DNA of 64,000 nt from JANQSP01 sp965237565 (GCA_965237565.1 OZ250145.1:992001-1056000), one strand, 5' to 3'; positions 1 to 9,150 are shown, counted from the stretch's first letter. The notes: generated by a model not told the origin, from the letters alone. Program-made: numbers and translations.

Positions 1-107
1 AAAGATGCTCACCATAAACAAAGAGATAGAAAAAAATATTAAAATTAAACGAAAATATATCAATTCTGTTTTTAAACCTACGCTATTCAGGTACTGAAAA
101 TCTTTTT

Positions 108-1166
108 CTAGGCAGCAAGGGGTTTTTTCAATTTTTTGGCAATTGATGAGGTAAGATATTCCGTCCATTTGTTGATTTCATCTAAATGAGCGGAATCAAC
201 CACTGCATCTGCTATGCCCAAAAAAGCTCCCGTCATTTTTTTTTCTTCGTTCAATACGGGAATAAGGGTCGCATGACTGGGTAATTTTTCAAATCCCCAA
301 GATTGAAAAAATTTTAGATGCTTTTCATTTTTTATAACGTAGCCATGGTAGGATTGCTTGCTAGAGCAGATCAGCCTAAACATGGAGGCTTCCTTGGTCT
401 CAATAGGTGTAGTGGGACCATCTAAGTTTTTACTCCACTTAATCGGGATAAATTTTTGGTTTTGAAAAGCAAATACAATGGCTCCTGAAAAATATTTTTT
501 CGATAATTCAAAAACCTCAGTATAATTTGCTGTTTCTTTTTTCTCACCCTTCTTGTTGGTGAAAATAGCATGAAAAATAAACTGAGTAATCTTGCTTATT
601 GCAGAAGGACTTTCTTCTTCGTTATACGCTTTTTTCGCTACACTTGAATCGGCAGGTGGTCGAACTTTACTGGGCTGTGCCTTCTCACTGGCTACTTCTT
701 TGCTTTTATTGCTTGCTGGATCCAATACGGTGGTGATTTTCTGCCAGAACATTTCCAAATATTTTGGCTCAGTCAAAATGGGAACGACGTGATCATTTTT
801 TTTATTTACCGGAGGTTCTACGCAACCAGCAAATACAATGTTGTCCCATTTATAAATGGGAAGAAAAGATTCGCTCCAATTTTCTTGATCTTTCACTTCA
901 TTCCATAGTTCTTGGTTGATGATCATGTTGTCAAAAAAATTCCCGTCTAGACTGGGAATTCCATAGTGATTTCTTGCCCATTCAAAATATGGTTCAGAAG
1001 GCAGGTTTTTTTCTTTCAGAGCCCAAAAAGTAAGATCTTGATCTTTGCAAAGTTTTTGCCAATTGGAATAATCGATTTCTGCAACATTTAGGGCCTTTTG
1101 CCACTTTTTCATGTCTTTCATACTAAGAACCATTGGAGTTTTTTGCTCTTTTTTTACACTTTCCAT
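108..1166 (-). CDS. Hypothetical protein, possible GspE-N-like plus GAF-like domains
   Basis: This 352-residue protein is not recognised as a named family. There is no signal peptide and no membrane segment, so it is probably cytoplasmic. The N-terminal part (about residues 30-130) runs through 'ARNHYGIP', 'SFLPIYKW' and 'VFAGCVEPP', a pattern resembling the N-terminal domain of type II secretion/pilus ATPases (GspE-N/MshEN). Residues about 150-195 form a low-complexity charged linker. The C-terminal part (about 190-345) looks like an alpha/beta GAF-type sensor fold ('GAIVFAFQNQKFIPIKW', 'ATLIPVLNEEKKMTGAFLG'). Both assignments are inferences from sequence pattern only. The ATG has a good ribosome binding site (GGGAAAGGAAGC just upstream). 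The gene is divergent from the cysteine desulfurase and stands alone in the visible sequence. Confidence 0.75.
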   Translation of the reverse strand: MESVKKEQKTPMVLSMKDMKKWQKALNVAEIDYSNWQKLCKDQDLTFWALKEKNLPSEPYFEWARNHYGIPSLDGNFFDNMIINQELWNEVKDQENWSESFLPIYKWDNIVFAGCVEPPVNKKNDHVVPILTEPKYLEMFWQKITTVLDPASNKSKEVASEKAQPSKVRPPADSSVAKKAYNEEESPSAISKITQFIFHAIFTNKKGEKKETANYTEVFELSKKYFSGAIVFAFQNQKFIPIKWSKNLDGPTTPIETKEASMFRLICSSKQSYHGYVIKNEKHLKFFQSWGFEKLPSHATLIPVLNEEKKMTGAFLGIADAVVDSAHLDEINKWTEYLTSSIAKKLKKPLAA

Positions 1167-1281
1167 GCCATTGCTTCCTTTCCCCCTTCCCTTATCGGAT
1201 CAAGCTTCCTCATTTTCAAACAGAAAGCACACTAACAAAGCTCAGTTTTTTGTGGTAAAAAGCTATCTTTTGGACTGATTT

Positions 1282-2469
1282 ATGGAAGTTTTATCTGATA
1301 CAAAGCGTGTCTACCTAGACTATAACGCCACCACTCCTCCAGCCAAATTTCTTCTGGACAAAATCAATGAGTGGTTTTCTGTTTGGGGAAACCCTAGTTC
1401 TGTTCACAGAACAGGCCAGTTGGCTCGCTCTGCCCTCTGGTCCTCAAAGGTGCAAGTGGCTCGTTTCATAGGCTGTCGTCCTCTTGAGTTGGTGGTTTCC
1501 AGTGGAGCCAGTGAGGCCAACAATATGGCTATCAAGGGCCTCCATGAGAAGTATTTTCCTGCACGCTCTGATAGAAATGAAATCATCATGTCTACTGTCG
1601 AACACCCAAGCGTGAAAGCCCCTATGGATATTTTGAAGGCAAAGGGCATGAAACAAATTATCATTCCCGTTTCCAAAGAAGGAAAGCTGGATGAAAGAGC
1701 TTACAAAGAGGCTTTGAGTGAAAAAACTTTTTTGGTTTCGATCATGTACGCCAACAACGAAACGGGCCACGTGTTTCCGATCCATCGTCTGTCTCAAATG
1801 GCTCGCAAAGCGGGAGCTTTCTTTCACTGTGATGCGGTTCAGGCACTGGGGAAAAGGCCAGTGAATTTACAGGAACTGGACGTGGATACGGCAAGTTTTT
1901 CTGCTCACAAGACCTATGCCCTAAAAGGAACAGGGCTTCTTTATTGTCGAAAGGGAATTTTGCCAGAAAGCCTCATTCACGGAGGGCCTCAAGAAAGAAC
2001 CAGAAGGGCGGGGACAGAAAATATTTTGGGTATGCTTTGTTTTGGAGCTGTTTGCGAGAAAGGAGATTTGATCCTAAAAGAATTTGCTCGCTTAAAAGAG
2101 CTCAGAGACCAAATGGAAAAAAATATTTTATCCCAACTAAGTTCTGCTCACGTCATCGGTTCTCAAGGGGAGAGACTGCCAAACACTTCAGCCATTTACA
2201 TTCCGGGGGTGGATGGAGAAACTTTACTCATGAATATGGACCTAAAAGGCTACTCTTTCAGTGTGGGTTCTGCTTGTCATTCAGGAAGTCTCAATCCCAG
2301 TCGTGTTCTGATATCCATGGGGTTTAGTGAAAAAGAAGCTCGCTCCACTTTTCGAGTGAGTTTGGGACTTGCTACGAAAAAAGAAGAGCTGGATGATTTT
2401 GTCTCTGATCTGACTCTTTCTGTAAAACGCATATCTAGTTTTTCTGAGCAAATGAGGATTCAAAAATAA
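1282..2469 (+). CDS. Cysteine desulfurase (NifS/IscS family)
   Basis: PLP-dependent cysteine desulfurase of 395 residues that converts L-cysteine to L-alanine and a persulfide. The family signatures are visible: 'YLDYNATTPP' near residue 11, the 'SGASEANN' phosphate-binding loop near 74, 'ANNETG' near 157, the PLP lysine K210 in 'SFSAHK', and the catalytic C332 in 'VGSACHSG'. The length is normal for the NifS/IscS group. It lies 39 bp upstream of mnmA, with mtaB after that, so its most likely role is to supply sulfur for tRNA 2-thiolation. No iscU- or nifU-like gene is next to it, which argues against a dedicated Fe-S assembly operon. Whether it is iscS, nifS or an mnmA-dedicated paralogue cannot be settled from one window, so no symbol is assigned. 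Confidence 0.95.
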   Translation: MEVLSDTKRVYLDYNATTPPAKFLLDKINEWFSVWGNPSSVHRTGQLARSALWSSKVQVARFIGCRPLELVVSSGASEANNMAIKGLHEKYFPARSDRNEIIMSTVEHPSVKAPMDILKAKGMKQIIIPVSKEGKLDERAYKEALSEKTFLVSIMYANNETGHVFPIHRLSQMARKAGAFFHCDAVQALGKRPVNLQELDVDTASFSAHKTYALKGTGLLYCRKGILPESLIHGGPQERTRRAGTENILGMLCFGAVCEKGDLILKEFARLKELRDQMEKNILSQLSSAHVIGSQGERLPNTSAIYIPGVDGETLLMNMDLKGYSFSVGSACHSGSLNPSRVLISMGFSEKEARSTFRVSLGLATKKEELDDFVSDLTLSVKRISSFSEQMRIQK

Positions 2470-2508
2470 TCGTTTGGATTTTTCCCAACTGTTTGTTAAA
2501 AAAATAAA

Positions 2509-3615
2509 ATGAAAACGATGAAGAAAAAAAAACGTGTTTTGATGGCTATGAGCGGGGGCGTGGATAGCAGTGTGTCTGCCCTTCTTTTGCAAGACCAAGG
2601 CTATGATGTGGTGGGCATTACCATGCAAGTGTGGGATCATTCTGCTCCAGATTCAGACATGCAGCAAGAGGGCCATGGAACTTGTTGCTCCAGTGTGGAT
2701 GTGGAAGACGCAAGGGTGGTCTGCCAAAAACTGGAGATTCCCTTTTATGTACTGAACTGCGAAGCTCGTTTTAAAACCCAGGTCATTGACAAATTTGTAA
2801 ATTCTTATCTAGAGGGAAAAACCCCTATCCCTTGTGTGGATTGTAACACCTATTTGAAATTTGACTATCTTTTGCAAAAGATGAAGGAACTACACTGTGA
2901 TTTTCTTGCAACTGGGCACTATGCGAAAATCAAGAAAACAACAAATGGTCGCCTAATTATTTGCAAAAGCACGGATGATTGGAAGGATCAAACCTATTTT
3001 TTGTTCACTATTTCCCCTGAAATCATTCCCTCCTTGCTCTTTCCCGTTGGCAACATGGAAAAGCAGGAGGTGAGAGAGATCGCGAAAGCCAAGGGGCTCG
3101 AAGTGTTTAAGAAAAAAGACTCAACGGGACTTTGCTTCGTGGGTTCAAAGGGCTATGCGGATTTTATTGAAAAACAAAATGTAAAGCAAAGTAAAGGTCC
3201 GATCAGACGCTATCCCTCTGGGGAGCTCATGGGTGAGCATGAGGGGCTTTATCACTTCACCTACGGCCAACGCAAGGGACTCAATGTCGCCTCTGACAAA
3301 GCCCTCTATGTAATGAAAATAGATGTCAAAACGGATACCTTGTGGCTGGGAGAAGAGTCCTCTCTTTACAGCGAGCGAGCTCGTTTGAAAGATTTGAATT
3401 GGTTGGACAAAGTGGCTGAGGGGGAAAGATTGCAGGTGAAAATTCGTTTTCATCACAAGGGTTGCTGGGCTCGCGTATACAGGCAAGATGAATCTTGTTT
3501 GCTTGAGTTTGAAGAACCACAAAAAGCTGTGACCCCTGGGCAAGCGGGTGTTTTGTACCGATCCGACCAACTGGTTGGCGGGGGTAGAATTGATGAATTA
3601 GAGATAAGAAACTAA
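2509..3615 (+). CDS. mnmA: tRNA-specific 2-thiouridylase MnmA
   Basis: Enzyme of 368 residues that places the 2-thio group on U34 of tRNA-Lys, -Glu and -Gln using persulfide sulfur and ATP. The N-terminal PP-loop motif 'SGGVDSS' (about residues 15-21) binds ATP. The nucleophilic cysteine is C112 in 'VDCNTYLKF' and the persulfide-carrying cysteine is C209 in 'DSTGLCFVG'; both are intact. The C-terminal beta-barrel region follows. It sits directly downstream of a cysteine desulfurase, its expected sulfur donor, and 5 bp upstream of mtaB, indicating one transcript. The window also encodes tRNA-Gln(UUG), a natural substrate of this enzyme. Confidence 0.97.
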   Translation: MKTMKKKKRVLMAMSGGVDSSVSALLLQDQGYDVVGITMQVWDHSAPDSDMQQEGHGTCCSSVDVEDARVVCQKLEIPFYVLNCEARFKTQVIDKFVNSYLEGKTPIPCVDCNTYLKFDYLLQKMKELHCDFLATGHYAKIKKTTNGRLIICKSTDDWKDQTYFLFTISPEIIPSLLFPVGNMEKQEVREIAKAKGLEVFKKKDSTGLCFVGSKGYADFIEKQNVKQSKGPIRRYPSGELMGEHEGLYHFTYGQRKGLNVASDKALYVMKIDVKTDTLWLGEESSLYSERARLKDLNWLDKVAEGERLQVKIRFHHKGCWARVYRQDESCLLEFEEPQKAVTPGQAGVLYRSDQLVGGGRIDELEIRN

Positions 3616-3620
3616 GAAAG

Positions 3621-4955
3621 ATGCAATATTCCATCAAAACATTTGGTTGCAAAGTAAACACCTATGACAGCGGTTTGATACAAAAACGTTTGAAAGAAAA
3701 AAATTGGACCGAAAATTCTTTTTCGGAAGATCACGAAGTACATATTGTCAATACTTGTGCAGTGACGGAAGAAGCCGTGAGGGAGGCTCGTCGATGGATT
3801 TCCCGTCACAAAAAAAAATATCCGAAAGTACAAATTGTGGTAACAGGTTGTGCGGCTGAAATCGAACCCGAAACCTTTGCCTCCATGAAGAATGTGGATG
3901 CTGTAGTGGCCAATTCCAAAAAAAGTGAACTGGCAGAGATTTTAGACAAAAAAAGCTATCGCTCTCAGCGAGTGTTTCAGTCTTCAATATTTAAACAAAC
4001 ATCACTCGAAAAAGAGGGAACTTTGGAAAGCCATCACACTCGATTTTTTTTAAAAATCCAAGATGGTTGCAATAGCTTTTGTACTTTTTGTGTCATTCCC
4101 TTCGCTAGAGGGAAAAGCCGAAGCATTCCACCCGATGATTTGGTTTCATCTGTCGAGAGGTCTTATGATGGGGGAGTGAGAGAAGTGGTTTTAACCGGGA
4201 TTCACATAGGGGATTATCGCATAGCCGATATGGAAGCCAAAAAATCTTTGCCGAAACTTTTAAGAATTTTACTAAAAAAAACCAGAATGCCTCGCATTCG
4301 CTTATCCAGTCTAGAGCCTTTGGAACTCACGGGAGAGCTTTTGGATTTATTCAGTTGTGATCGAATTTGTCCTCATTTTCATATCAGCATCCAGAGTGCT
4401 GAAACAAAAGTGCTAAAAGATATGAAAAGAAAATACGAAGCAGGAGACGTGGCAAACACTTTGTTGCGAATTGAAAAAAAAATTCCCTCAGCCTATGTGG
4501 GCATGGACGTGATAGCGGGATTTCCCTCAGAAACACAAGAACAATTTGAGCAAGGCTACTCTCTACTAAAAGATTGTCCTTGGACGAAAATGCATGTTTT
4601 TCCCTATAGTCCTAGAAAATTCACTTATGCATCTAGGCTCAAATCTTGGCCTCTTTTTGTGATCAAGAAAAGAGCCGCTTTGCTACGGCATCTCAGCGAA
4701 GATCGCCAAAAAGAGAAATTGCGAAAACAAATCGGGACGATCAAAAAGGTTTTGCCGTTGCGTAACTCTCATTCACTTTCTCGAATGGATTGGCACACTG
4801 GACTCAGTAGAGACTATTGGTCCGTTCGGTGGAAAGATCAAAAGACTTTTTCGGACATTCAGTCAGAAGAAAAAAAATGTTCAGAAGAACTAAGCATGAA
4901 AATTTTATTTGTGAACGAAGAAAAACATTACTTGGAAGGGGAATGTACAAGGTGA
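3621..4955 (+). CDS. mtaB: tRNA t6A37 methylthiotransferase MtaB
   Basis: Radical SAM methylthiotransferase of 444 residues that converts t6A37 to ms2t6A37 in ANN-decoding tRNAs. The UPF0004 domain begins 'IKTFGCKVNTYDS' with C10, then 'NTCAVTEEA' and 'VVTGCAAE', giving the three auxiliary-cluster cysteines. The radical SAM CxxxCxxC motif is in 'DGCNSFCTFCVIPFARG' near residue 150. The 'TFGCKVN' start is typical of MtaB rather than of MiaB or RimO. It follows mnmA by 5 bp, so three consecutive genes deal with tRNA sulfur. No TRAM domain is obvious by eye in the divergent last 80 residues. Confidence 0.93.
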   Translation: MQYSIKTFGCKVNTYDSGLIQKRLKEKNWTENSFSEDHEVHIVNTCAVTEEAVREARRWISRHKKKYPKVQIVVTGCAAEIEPETFASMKNVDAVVANSKKSELAEILDKKSYRSQRVFQSSIFKQTSLEKEGTLESHHTRFFLKIQDGCNSFCTFCVIPFARGKSRSIPPDDLVSSVERSYDGGVREVVLTGIHIGDYRIADMEAKKSLPKLLRILLKKTRMPRIRLSSLEPLELTGELLDLFSCDRICPHFHISIQSAETKVLKDMKRKYEAGDVANTLLRIEKKIPSAYVGMDVIAGFPSETQEQFEQGYSLLKDCPWTKMHVFPYSPRKFTYASRLKSWPLFVIKKRAALLRHLSEDRQKEKLRKQIGTIKKVLPLRNSHSLSRMDWHTGLSRDYWSVRWKDQKTFSDIQSEEKKCSEELSMKILFVNEEKHYLEGECTR

Positions 4956-5123
4956 TGAAAGAAGAACAAAGCTGTTAGGATTTTTTTGTAAAAAAATGAA
5001 GCTTGCATTTCATTCATCTTATCGTTTCGGCTATGTAGGACGCATTGTGATCGTGTGGGAGTCATTGCAATTGTTTAGAAATCACTGCAGTGTTACCAGA
5101 GGCAATATTCGGTTAGAGAACAA

Positions 5124-5873
5124 ATGGTGAAATTAAAAAATTTTCTTATACCCTTGATTCATCGTCTGAGTTATCGGCAAAAGTTTGCACTTGAAAGAAG
5201 AATTGGTTACTTTTTTACGAATCAAAATTTAAAAGAGCAATCATTGACACACAAAAGTTTGGCTAATGAGAGCGGACATGAAAGACACAATGAACGCTTG
5301 GAGTTTTTAGGGGATGCGGTTTTTGATCTTTGTATCAGTGATTTGTTGATGCAAGAATATCCAGATGCCGACGAGGGAGATTTGTCAAAAATGAGAGCTT
5401 CTTTGGTGAATACAGATGCTTTAGCTGACTTGGCTTTGTTTCTGAAACTGGATCAAGAGATGAAAATGGGAATGTCTGAGTCTCGTGACAGAGGGCAACT
5501 CAAACCTCGTTTGCTCGCCTGTGTTTTGGAGGCATTGGTCGGGGCGGTGTACTTGGATGGAGGTTATAAAAAAGTAAAAATTTTCGTTATGAATTTGGTA
5601 GAGAAAAAAATCAAAGAAGGTCCGGTCAATAAAGATTATAAGAGCATTCTGCAAGAATTTGTGCAAAAAAAATTCCAGAGGATTCCCACTTACAATATAT
5701 TGGATATCAAGGGAGTTCCACACGCAAAGGTATTTGTTATGGAAGCGATTGTAGATCAGAAAGTTGTTGGCCAAGGGACGGGGAAAAGCAAAAAACAAGC
5801 CACCCAGATGGCAGCTTTTTCTGCTTTGAAGAAATTAAAAGCTCCTCCTTTTCATCGCATTCTGGAGTCATAG
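5124..5873 (+). CDS. rnc: Ribonuclease III
   Basis: Double-stranded-RNA endonuclease of 249 residues that processes rRNA precursors and structured mRNAs. The signature 'ERLEFLGDAVFDL' lies at residues 57-69, with the metal ligands E60 and D64, and a second acidic cluster lies around 'LEALVGAVYLDGG'. A dsRNA-binding domain occupies about residues 165-240 ('DYKSILQEFVQKK' to 'SKKQATQMAAFSALKKL'). About 20 residues precede the usual start of the catalytic domain. A 168-bp gap separates it from mtaB, so it may have its own promoter, though I see no clear one. It is followed after 2 bp by der. Confidence 0.97.
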   Translation: MVKLKNFLIPLIHRLSYRQKFALERRIGYFFTNQNLKEQSLTHKSLANESGHERHNERLEFLGDAVFDLCISDLLMQEYPDADEGDLSKMRASLVNTDALADLALFLKLDQEMKMGMSESRDRGQLKPRLLACVLEALVGAVYLDGGYKKVKIFVMNLVEKKIKEGPVNKDYKSILQEFVQKKFQRIPTYNILDIKGVPHAKVFVMEAIVDQKVVGQGTGKSKKQATQMAAFSALKKLKAPPFHRILES

Positions 5874-5875
5874 AA

Positions 5876-7195
5876 TTGAATCGCGTGTTAATTCTTGGAC
5901 GCCCCAACGTGGGCAAGTCTTCTTTATTCAATCGTTTGATTCGCCAGAAAAAAGCCTTGGTCGTGAACCAGCCAGGGGTCACTCGCGATATTTTAAAAGC
6001 AAAAGCGTCTTGGTGGGGAGTGGATTTTGAAGTTTGGGACTCTGGGGGGCTTTGGTCGAAACATTCGAAGTGGGGGAAGTCGCTGGATCAGCAAGTTTGT
6101 TCAGCCATTCAACAAGCGGACTTGGTTGTTTTTGTGATGGATGTTCGCTCAGGTCTTTTGGATGAAGATAAGCAAAGCTTTCGTTTGGTAAAAAAGTCTG
6201 GAAAGAAATTTTTAACAGTTGTTAACAAAGTAGATGAACCAAAAAAATCTGAACTATTGTTGAGCGGGTTTCATTCTTTGGGAGTGAATCTTCTCCATTC
6301 TTCCTTCGAAGCGGATCGTGGAGTGACGGAAATTGTAGAGTGGATAGTGGCTCAAAAGGATTTGGCTTCTTATCATCCATCCCGGGAAAAATCTCACAGT
6401 TCCTCAGTTCGCTTGCTAGTGGCTGGCAAAATCAATGTGGGAAAGAGTTCGCTTTGCAACGCCCTTTTGAAAAAAAATCGCATGCTAACCTCATCTTTTG
6501 CTGGGACCACTATGGATGTAGTCGATGATCAGTTTCAATATAGAGGGAAGTCTTATGCTTTGCTAGATACAGCAGGGGTACGAAAATTAGATCCCAAAAA
6601 AAGCATTGAGAATCTGGCAAACTTTAAGTCGCAGCAAAAGTTTTCGAAAGTAGACATCATCCTCCTTTTGGTGGAATCCACTTCGCACCCAAGTCGCGGA
6701 GAAGCTCGCATGCTCCAACACTGTGCGGAAGAGCACAAGCCCGTCATTATGGTTGTAAACAAATGGGACCTAGCTTTGAAAGATAAAAAGATGAGCAAAG
6801 TGGAATATAGAAAATTGGTCAAAAATCAATTTCACTTTTATCCTGACTTGCCAGTTGTTTTTACCAGCGCTTTGCATTCTTCTGGTCTCTCAGTTTTATT
6901 GAAAAAGGTAGATGAAATCTATGAAAAGCTTTGTAAGCGTATTTCCACTTCGGAATTGAACAAATTTTTTACTTCTGTTATTCGCAAAGCTCCGGCCCCA
7001 GTTTACGGAGGGCAAGATGTGAAGTTTTACTATCTCACGCAAACGCAACACACTCCGCCTGCTTTTGTTGCTTTTGCAAATTATCCGCAAGGGATTAAAA
7101 AGTCTTATCGACGTTTTCTGATTCACCAAATTCAAAATCGTTGGAATCTAAAAGGGATTCCCATTCGGATCTTTGTTCTGTCAAAAAACAGATAG
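5876..7195 (+). CDS. der: GTPase Der (EngA), 50S ribosome assembly
   Basis: Tandem-GTPase ribosome assembly factor of 439 residues. The first G domain shows 'GRPNVGKSS' near residue 8, 'DSGG' as G3 and 'NKVD' as G4. The second shows 'GKINVGKSS' near 183, 'DTAG' as G3 and 'NKWD' as G4. A KH-like C-terminal domain follows (about residues 350-439). In the first domain the usual DTGG is DSGG, and in the second, GRPNVGKS is replaced by GKINVGKS; neither change should abolish nucleotide binding. The start is TTG, only 2 bp after the rnc stop, suggesting coupled translation. A rho-independent terminator follows. Confidence 0.96.
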   Translation: MNRVLILGRPNVGKSSLFNRLIRQKKALVVNQPGVTRDILKAKASWWGVDFEVWDSGGLWSKHSKWGKSLDQQVCSAIQQADLVVFVMDVRSGLLDEDKQSFRLVKKSGKKFLTVVNKVDEPKKSELLLSGFHSLGVNLLHSSFEADRGVTEIVEWIVAQKDLASYHPSREKSHSSSVRLLVAGKINVGKSSLCNALLKKNRMLTSSFAGTTMDVVDDQFQYRGKSYALLDTAGVRKLDPKKSIENLANFKSQQKFSKVDIILLLVESTSHPSRGEARMLQHCAEEHKPVIMVVNKWDLALKDKKMSKVEYRKLVKNQFHFYPDLPVVFTSALHSSGLSVLLKKVDEIYEKLCKRISTSELNKFFTSVIRKAPAPVYGGQDVKFYYLTQTQHTPPAFVAFANYPQGIKKSYRRFLIHQIQNRWNLKGIPIRIFVLSKNR

Positions 7196-7213
7196 TTTCG
7201 CTAGGGAACAAAT

Positions 7214-7248
7214 AAAAAAAAGGCCAGAAAGTGTTTCCGGCCTTTTTT
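7214..7248. terminator. Bidirectional rho-independent terminator after der
   Basis: An A-run, then GGCC-A-GAAA, loop GTG, TTTC-C-GGCC and a T-run (7243-7248) form a stem of 8 pairs with one mismatch. Because both an upstream A-tract and a downstream T-tract flank the stem, it can terminate der on the plus strand and the convergent gene ending at 7305 on the minus strand. Confidence 0.9.
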
Positions 7249-7304
7249 CTACCAATCACTATGGGTGCGAGTATATGCTTCTCTCTCACTCCCTCTTTTC
7301 ACAA

Positions 7305-7934
7305 CTAGTGAAAATAATGTACATAAGCTAGCGAGAGATCAACGGAATAATCTATACTTGCAGCAAAGTTTCGTAGTTCCGTTAGCACATCAAAATTCAG
7401 GCTGGCAACTAATCCAGTTCGGCTAGCTAGAAAGTATTTAACACTCACATAGGGTGAAAACAACAGATTGTGCTGGTTGCCCTTCATGAGCGAGTAGTTA
7501 ATCTTTAGCCCTAGGGCTGGTACAAACTCATTTTTTCTTACGTTTTTTATGAAGTTAAATTCAGCCCAACCTCCGACATCAAGATTCAAACTCACTTTGC
7601 CACCCTCAGAACTGAGACTCAAATTGGGTCCCACTTCAAATTGGCCAGCGTTATACCCATAAAGAAGATCCACATCGAAACGCAAATTGCGATCGCTGAT
7701 TCTGCTCCAAGGGATAAACTGTGCACCCACTTGCATACGATGAGTTCTTTTGCGATAGCGGTATCTTTTCTTCTTCATTCCATCCATTGAGGACATGCCA
7801 TTCATAGCCACGGTCTTGGGCAGCATGCTTTTGCCTTCTTCTATTGCAGACTCAGCCTGTGCAATCGCCGGAAGAAAAAAAGACATTGCCAGCGTGATCA
7901 CAGAGGCGGAGAGAAATTTTCTACTTGTTTCCAT
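7305..7934 (-). CDS. Secreted/outer-membrane protein, unknown function
   Basis: Protein of 209 residues with a clear Sec signal peptide: a basic start 'METSRKF', a hydrophobic core to about residue 22 and a cleavage-like 'AIAQAES' (about 24-28). The mature part begins with an arginine/lysine-rich stretch ('KKKRYRYRKRTHRMQ'). It continues with alternating aromatic and polar strands such as 'FDVDLLYGYNAG', 'VGPNLSLSSEGG' and 'FSPYVSVKYFLA', and it ends '...SLAYVHYFH' with aromatic residues, as small outer-membrane beta-barrels do. The ribosome binding site AAGGAGG is strong. It is the neighbour of a second barrel-like gene on the same strand, 229 bp away. No family is recognised. Confidence 0.8.
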   Translation of the reverse strand: METSRKFLSASVITLAMSFFLPAIAQAESAIEEGKSMLPKTVAMNGMSSMDGMKKKRYRYRKRTHRMQVGAQFIPWSRISDRNLRFDVDLLYGYNAGQFEVGPNLSLSSEGGKVSLNLDVGGWAEFNFIKNVRKNEFVPALGLKINYSLMKGNQHNLLFSPYVSVKYFLASRTGLVASLNFDVLTELRNFAASIDYSVDLSLAYVHYFH

Positions 7935-8163
7935 TTTGAGTCCTCCTTGTTATTGAAACTCTTAATTTTTACTATAAAACTTTTTCTATTTCAGTACTCG
8001 ACCTTCACAAGCTTCTAACATAGGAAACGGAGTTTTTCAATGCATATAGCTGGTATGCATCTAAATTTGCGTCCAAATGCGTGAGAAGGATCAAAAAGTC
8101 CAAGTCTTTGGTTCATTTGTGTTGGCGCATATTTTCAAGCAAGGAGACCTCTTCTTCAACTGT

Positions 8164-8982
8164 CTAAAAATTGACTCCCATCAATGCAGTAACAGTCATC
8201 CAATCTCCATAGGGTTTAAAATTTGTTCTGTTTTGTCCAGAGCTTGTGACCAATACAATTCCTTGAGACTCTTCTTCAAGTGTCACATATTTAAACACAT
8301 ACTGGAGACCAAAGTGGATTTTCCGCAAAAACATCAGTTCAAAACCTAGGCCCATATTGATGCCAAACCCGCTGTCTTCGTAATGGCCCCCTTGATTTGT
8401 AAGCGTGGCAACAACCGTGAGGGTGGAGTGGGAAACACCCAATAAAAAGTAGGGCTGAAGCCAGTTCAGTTGCTTGTGGAAGAGATTTCGATTTACAAAA
8501 TATTTAAAATCCACTCCCATGGAAAGAAAAGAGGCACTTCCTATGAAGGGATTTGTCCCTTCGAGATTGACAGCAATGTTGTGGTTACTGCCTGTGATGG
8601 CAAATTGAAGGGCAAAAGTCAGGTCGAAAAAATAATTGAGATAGCCTCCGTAAGAGGGTCCTATCTCGAAGAGGTTGGCCATGTTGAGAGTGAAGATTTT
8701 TACTCCGCCATTTACTCCAAGCGTTAAAAACCGTCCCTCTTGAAAAAATGTGATATTTTCTTGTTCCTCAGCTGTGTTTTCAAATTCTGAATAGTCCGCA
8801 AAAGGATCATAAGCACTGATTTCATCCTGTTTGTCCTCGTTTTTCCCTCCATTGCTAGCAATGAGAATGGATTTTTTTGCAGATCCAAGAAAGAAGCCAC
8901 TATGTGTCATTTTTTCCTTGGCAAAAGCTTGCTGAGAAGCCAAAGGCAAGGAGAAAAGGAAAATAAAAAGGAAATGTTTCAT
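8164..8982 (-). CDS. Putative outer-membrane beta-barrel protein
   Basis: Protein of 272 residues. The signal peptide is 'MKHFLFIFLFSLPLASQQ' with a cleavage-like 'AFAKE' near 18-23. An acidic, glutamine-rich stretch (about residues 45-75) precedes a series of amphipathic strands rich in Gly, Phe and Tyr ('FEIGPSYGGYLNYFFDLTF', 'LNWLQPYFLLGVSHSTL', 'IHFGLQYVFKYVTL'), ending in 'ALMGVNF' with a terminal Phe. That is typical of a beta-barrel inserted by the BAM complex. A ribosome binding site AAGGAGAG lies upstream of the ATG. It is divergent from the purine operon. Function unknown. Confidence 0.8.
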   Translation of the reverse strand: MKHFLFIFLFSLPLASQQAFAKEKMTHSGFFLGSAKKSILIASNGGKNEDKQDEISAYDPFADYSEFENTAEEQENITFFQEGRFLTLGVNGGVKIFTLNMANLFEIGPSYGGYLNYFFDLTFALQFAITGSNHNIAVNLEGTNPFIGSASFLSMGVDFKYFVNRNLFHKQLNWLQPYFLLGVSHSTLTVVATLTNQGGHYEDSGFGINMGLGFELMFLRKIHFGLQYVFKYVTLEEESQGIVLVTSSGQNRTNFKPYGDWMTVTALMGVNF

Positions 8983-9078
8983 AACGAAATAACTCTCCTT
9001 GTTTTGTTTCGGTTTTATGGGTTAAGAAAATAAAAAAATCTCATCTTGCATACAAGACGCTTGGGCCATGAAAATAGC

Positions 9079-9109
9079 TTGTACGATTGGAGCAGATTTT
9101 TTTTAAAAT
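9079..9109 (+). promoter_or_regulatory. Candidate promoter of the purine operon
   Basis: TTGTAC (9079-9084) and a TTAAAA/TAAAAT element (9103-9109), spaced 18-19 bp, form a weak sigma70-like promoter. It lies inside the longest possible purM frame but upstream of the TTG start preferred here. It is consistent with that shorter start but not proof of it. Confidence 0.35.
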
Positions 9110-9111
9110 TG

Positions 9112-9150
9112 GACATTAGGCGAGGAAAATTATTAGACATTAGGTTAGGA
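9112..9150 (+). repeat. Direct repeat in the purM leader
   Basis: GACATTAGGNNAGGA occurs twice, at 9112-9126 and 9136-9150, with a 24-bp period. The second copy supplies the probable purM ribosome binding site (TTAGGAGA). It could be an operator-like element or simply a small duplication. Confidence 0.6.
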
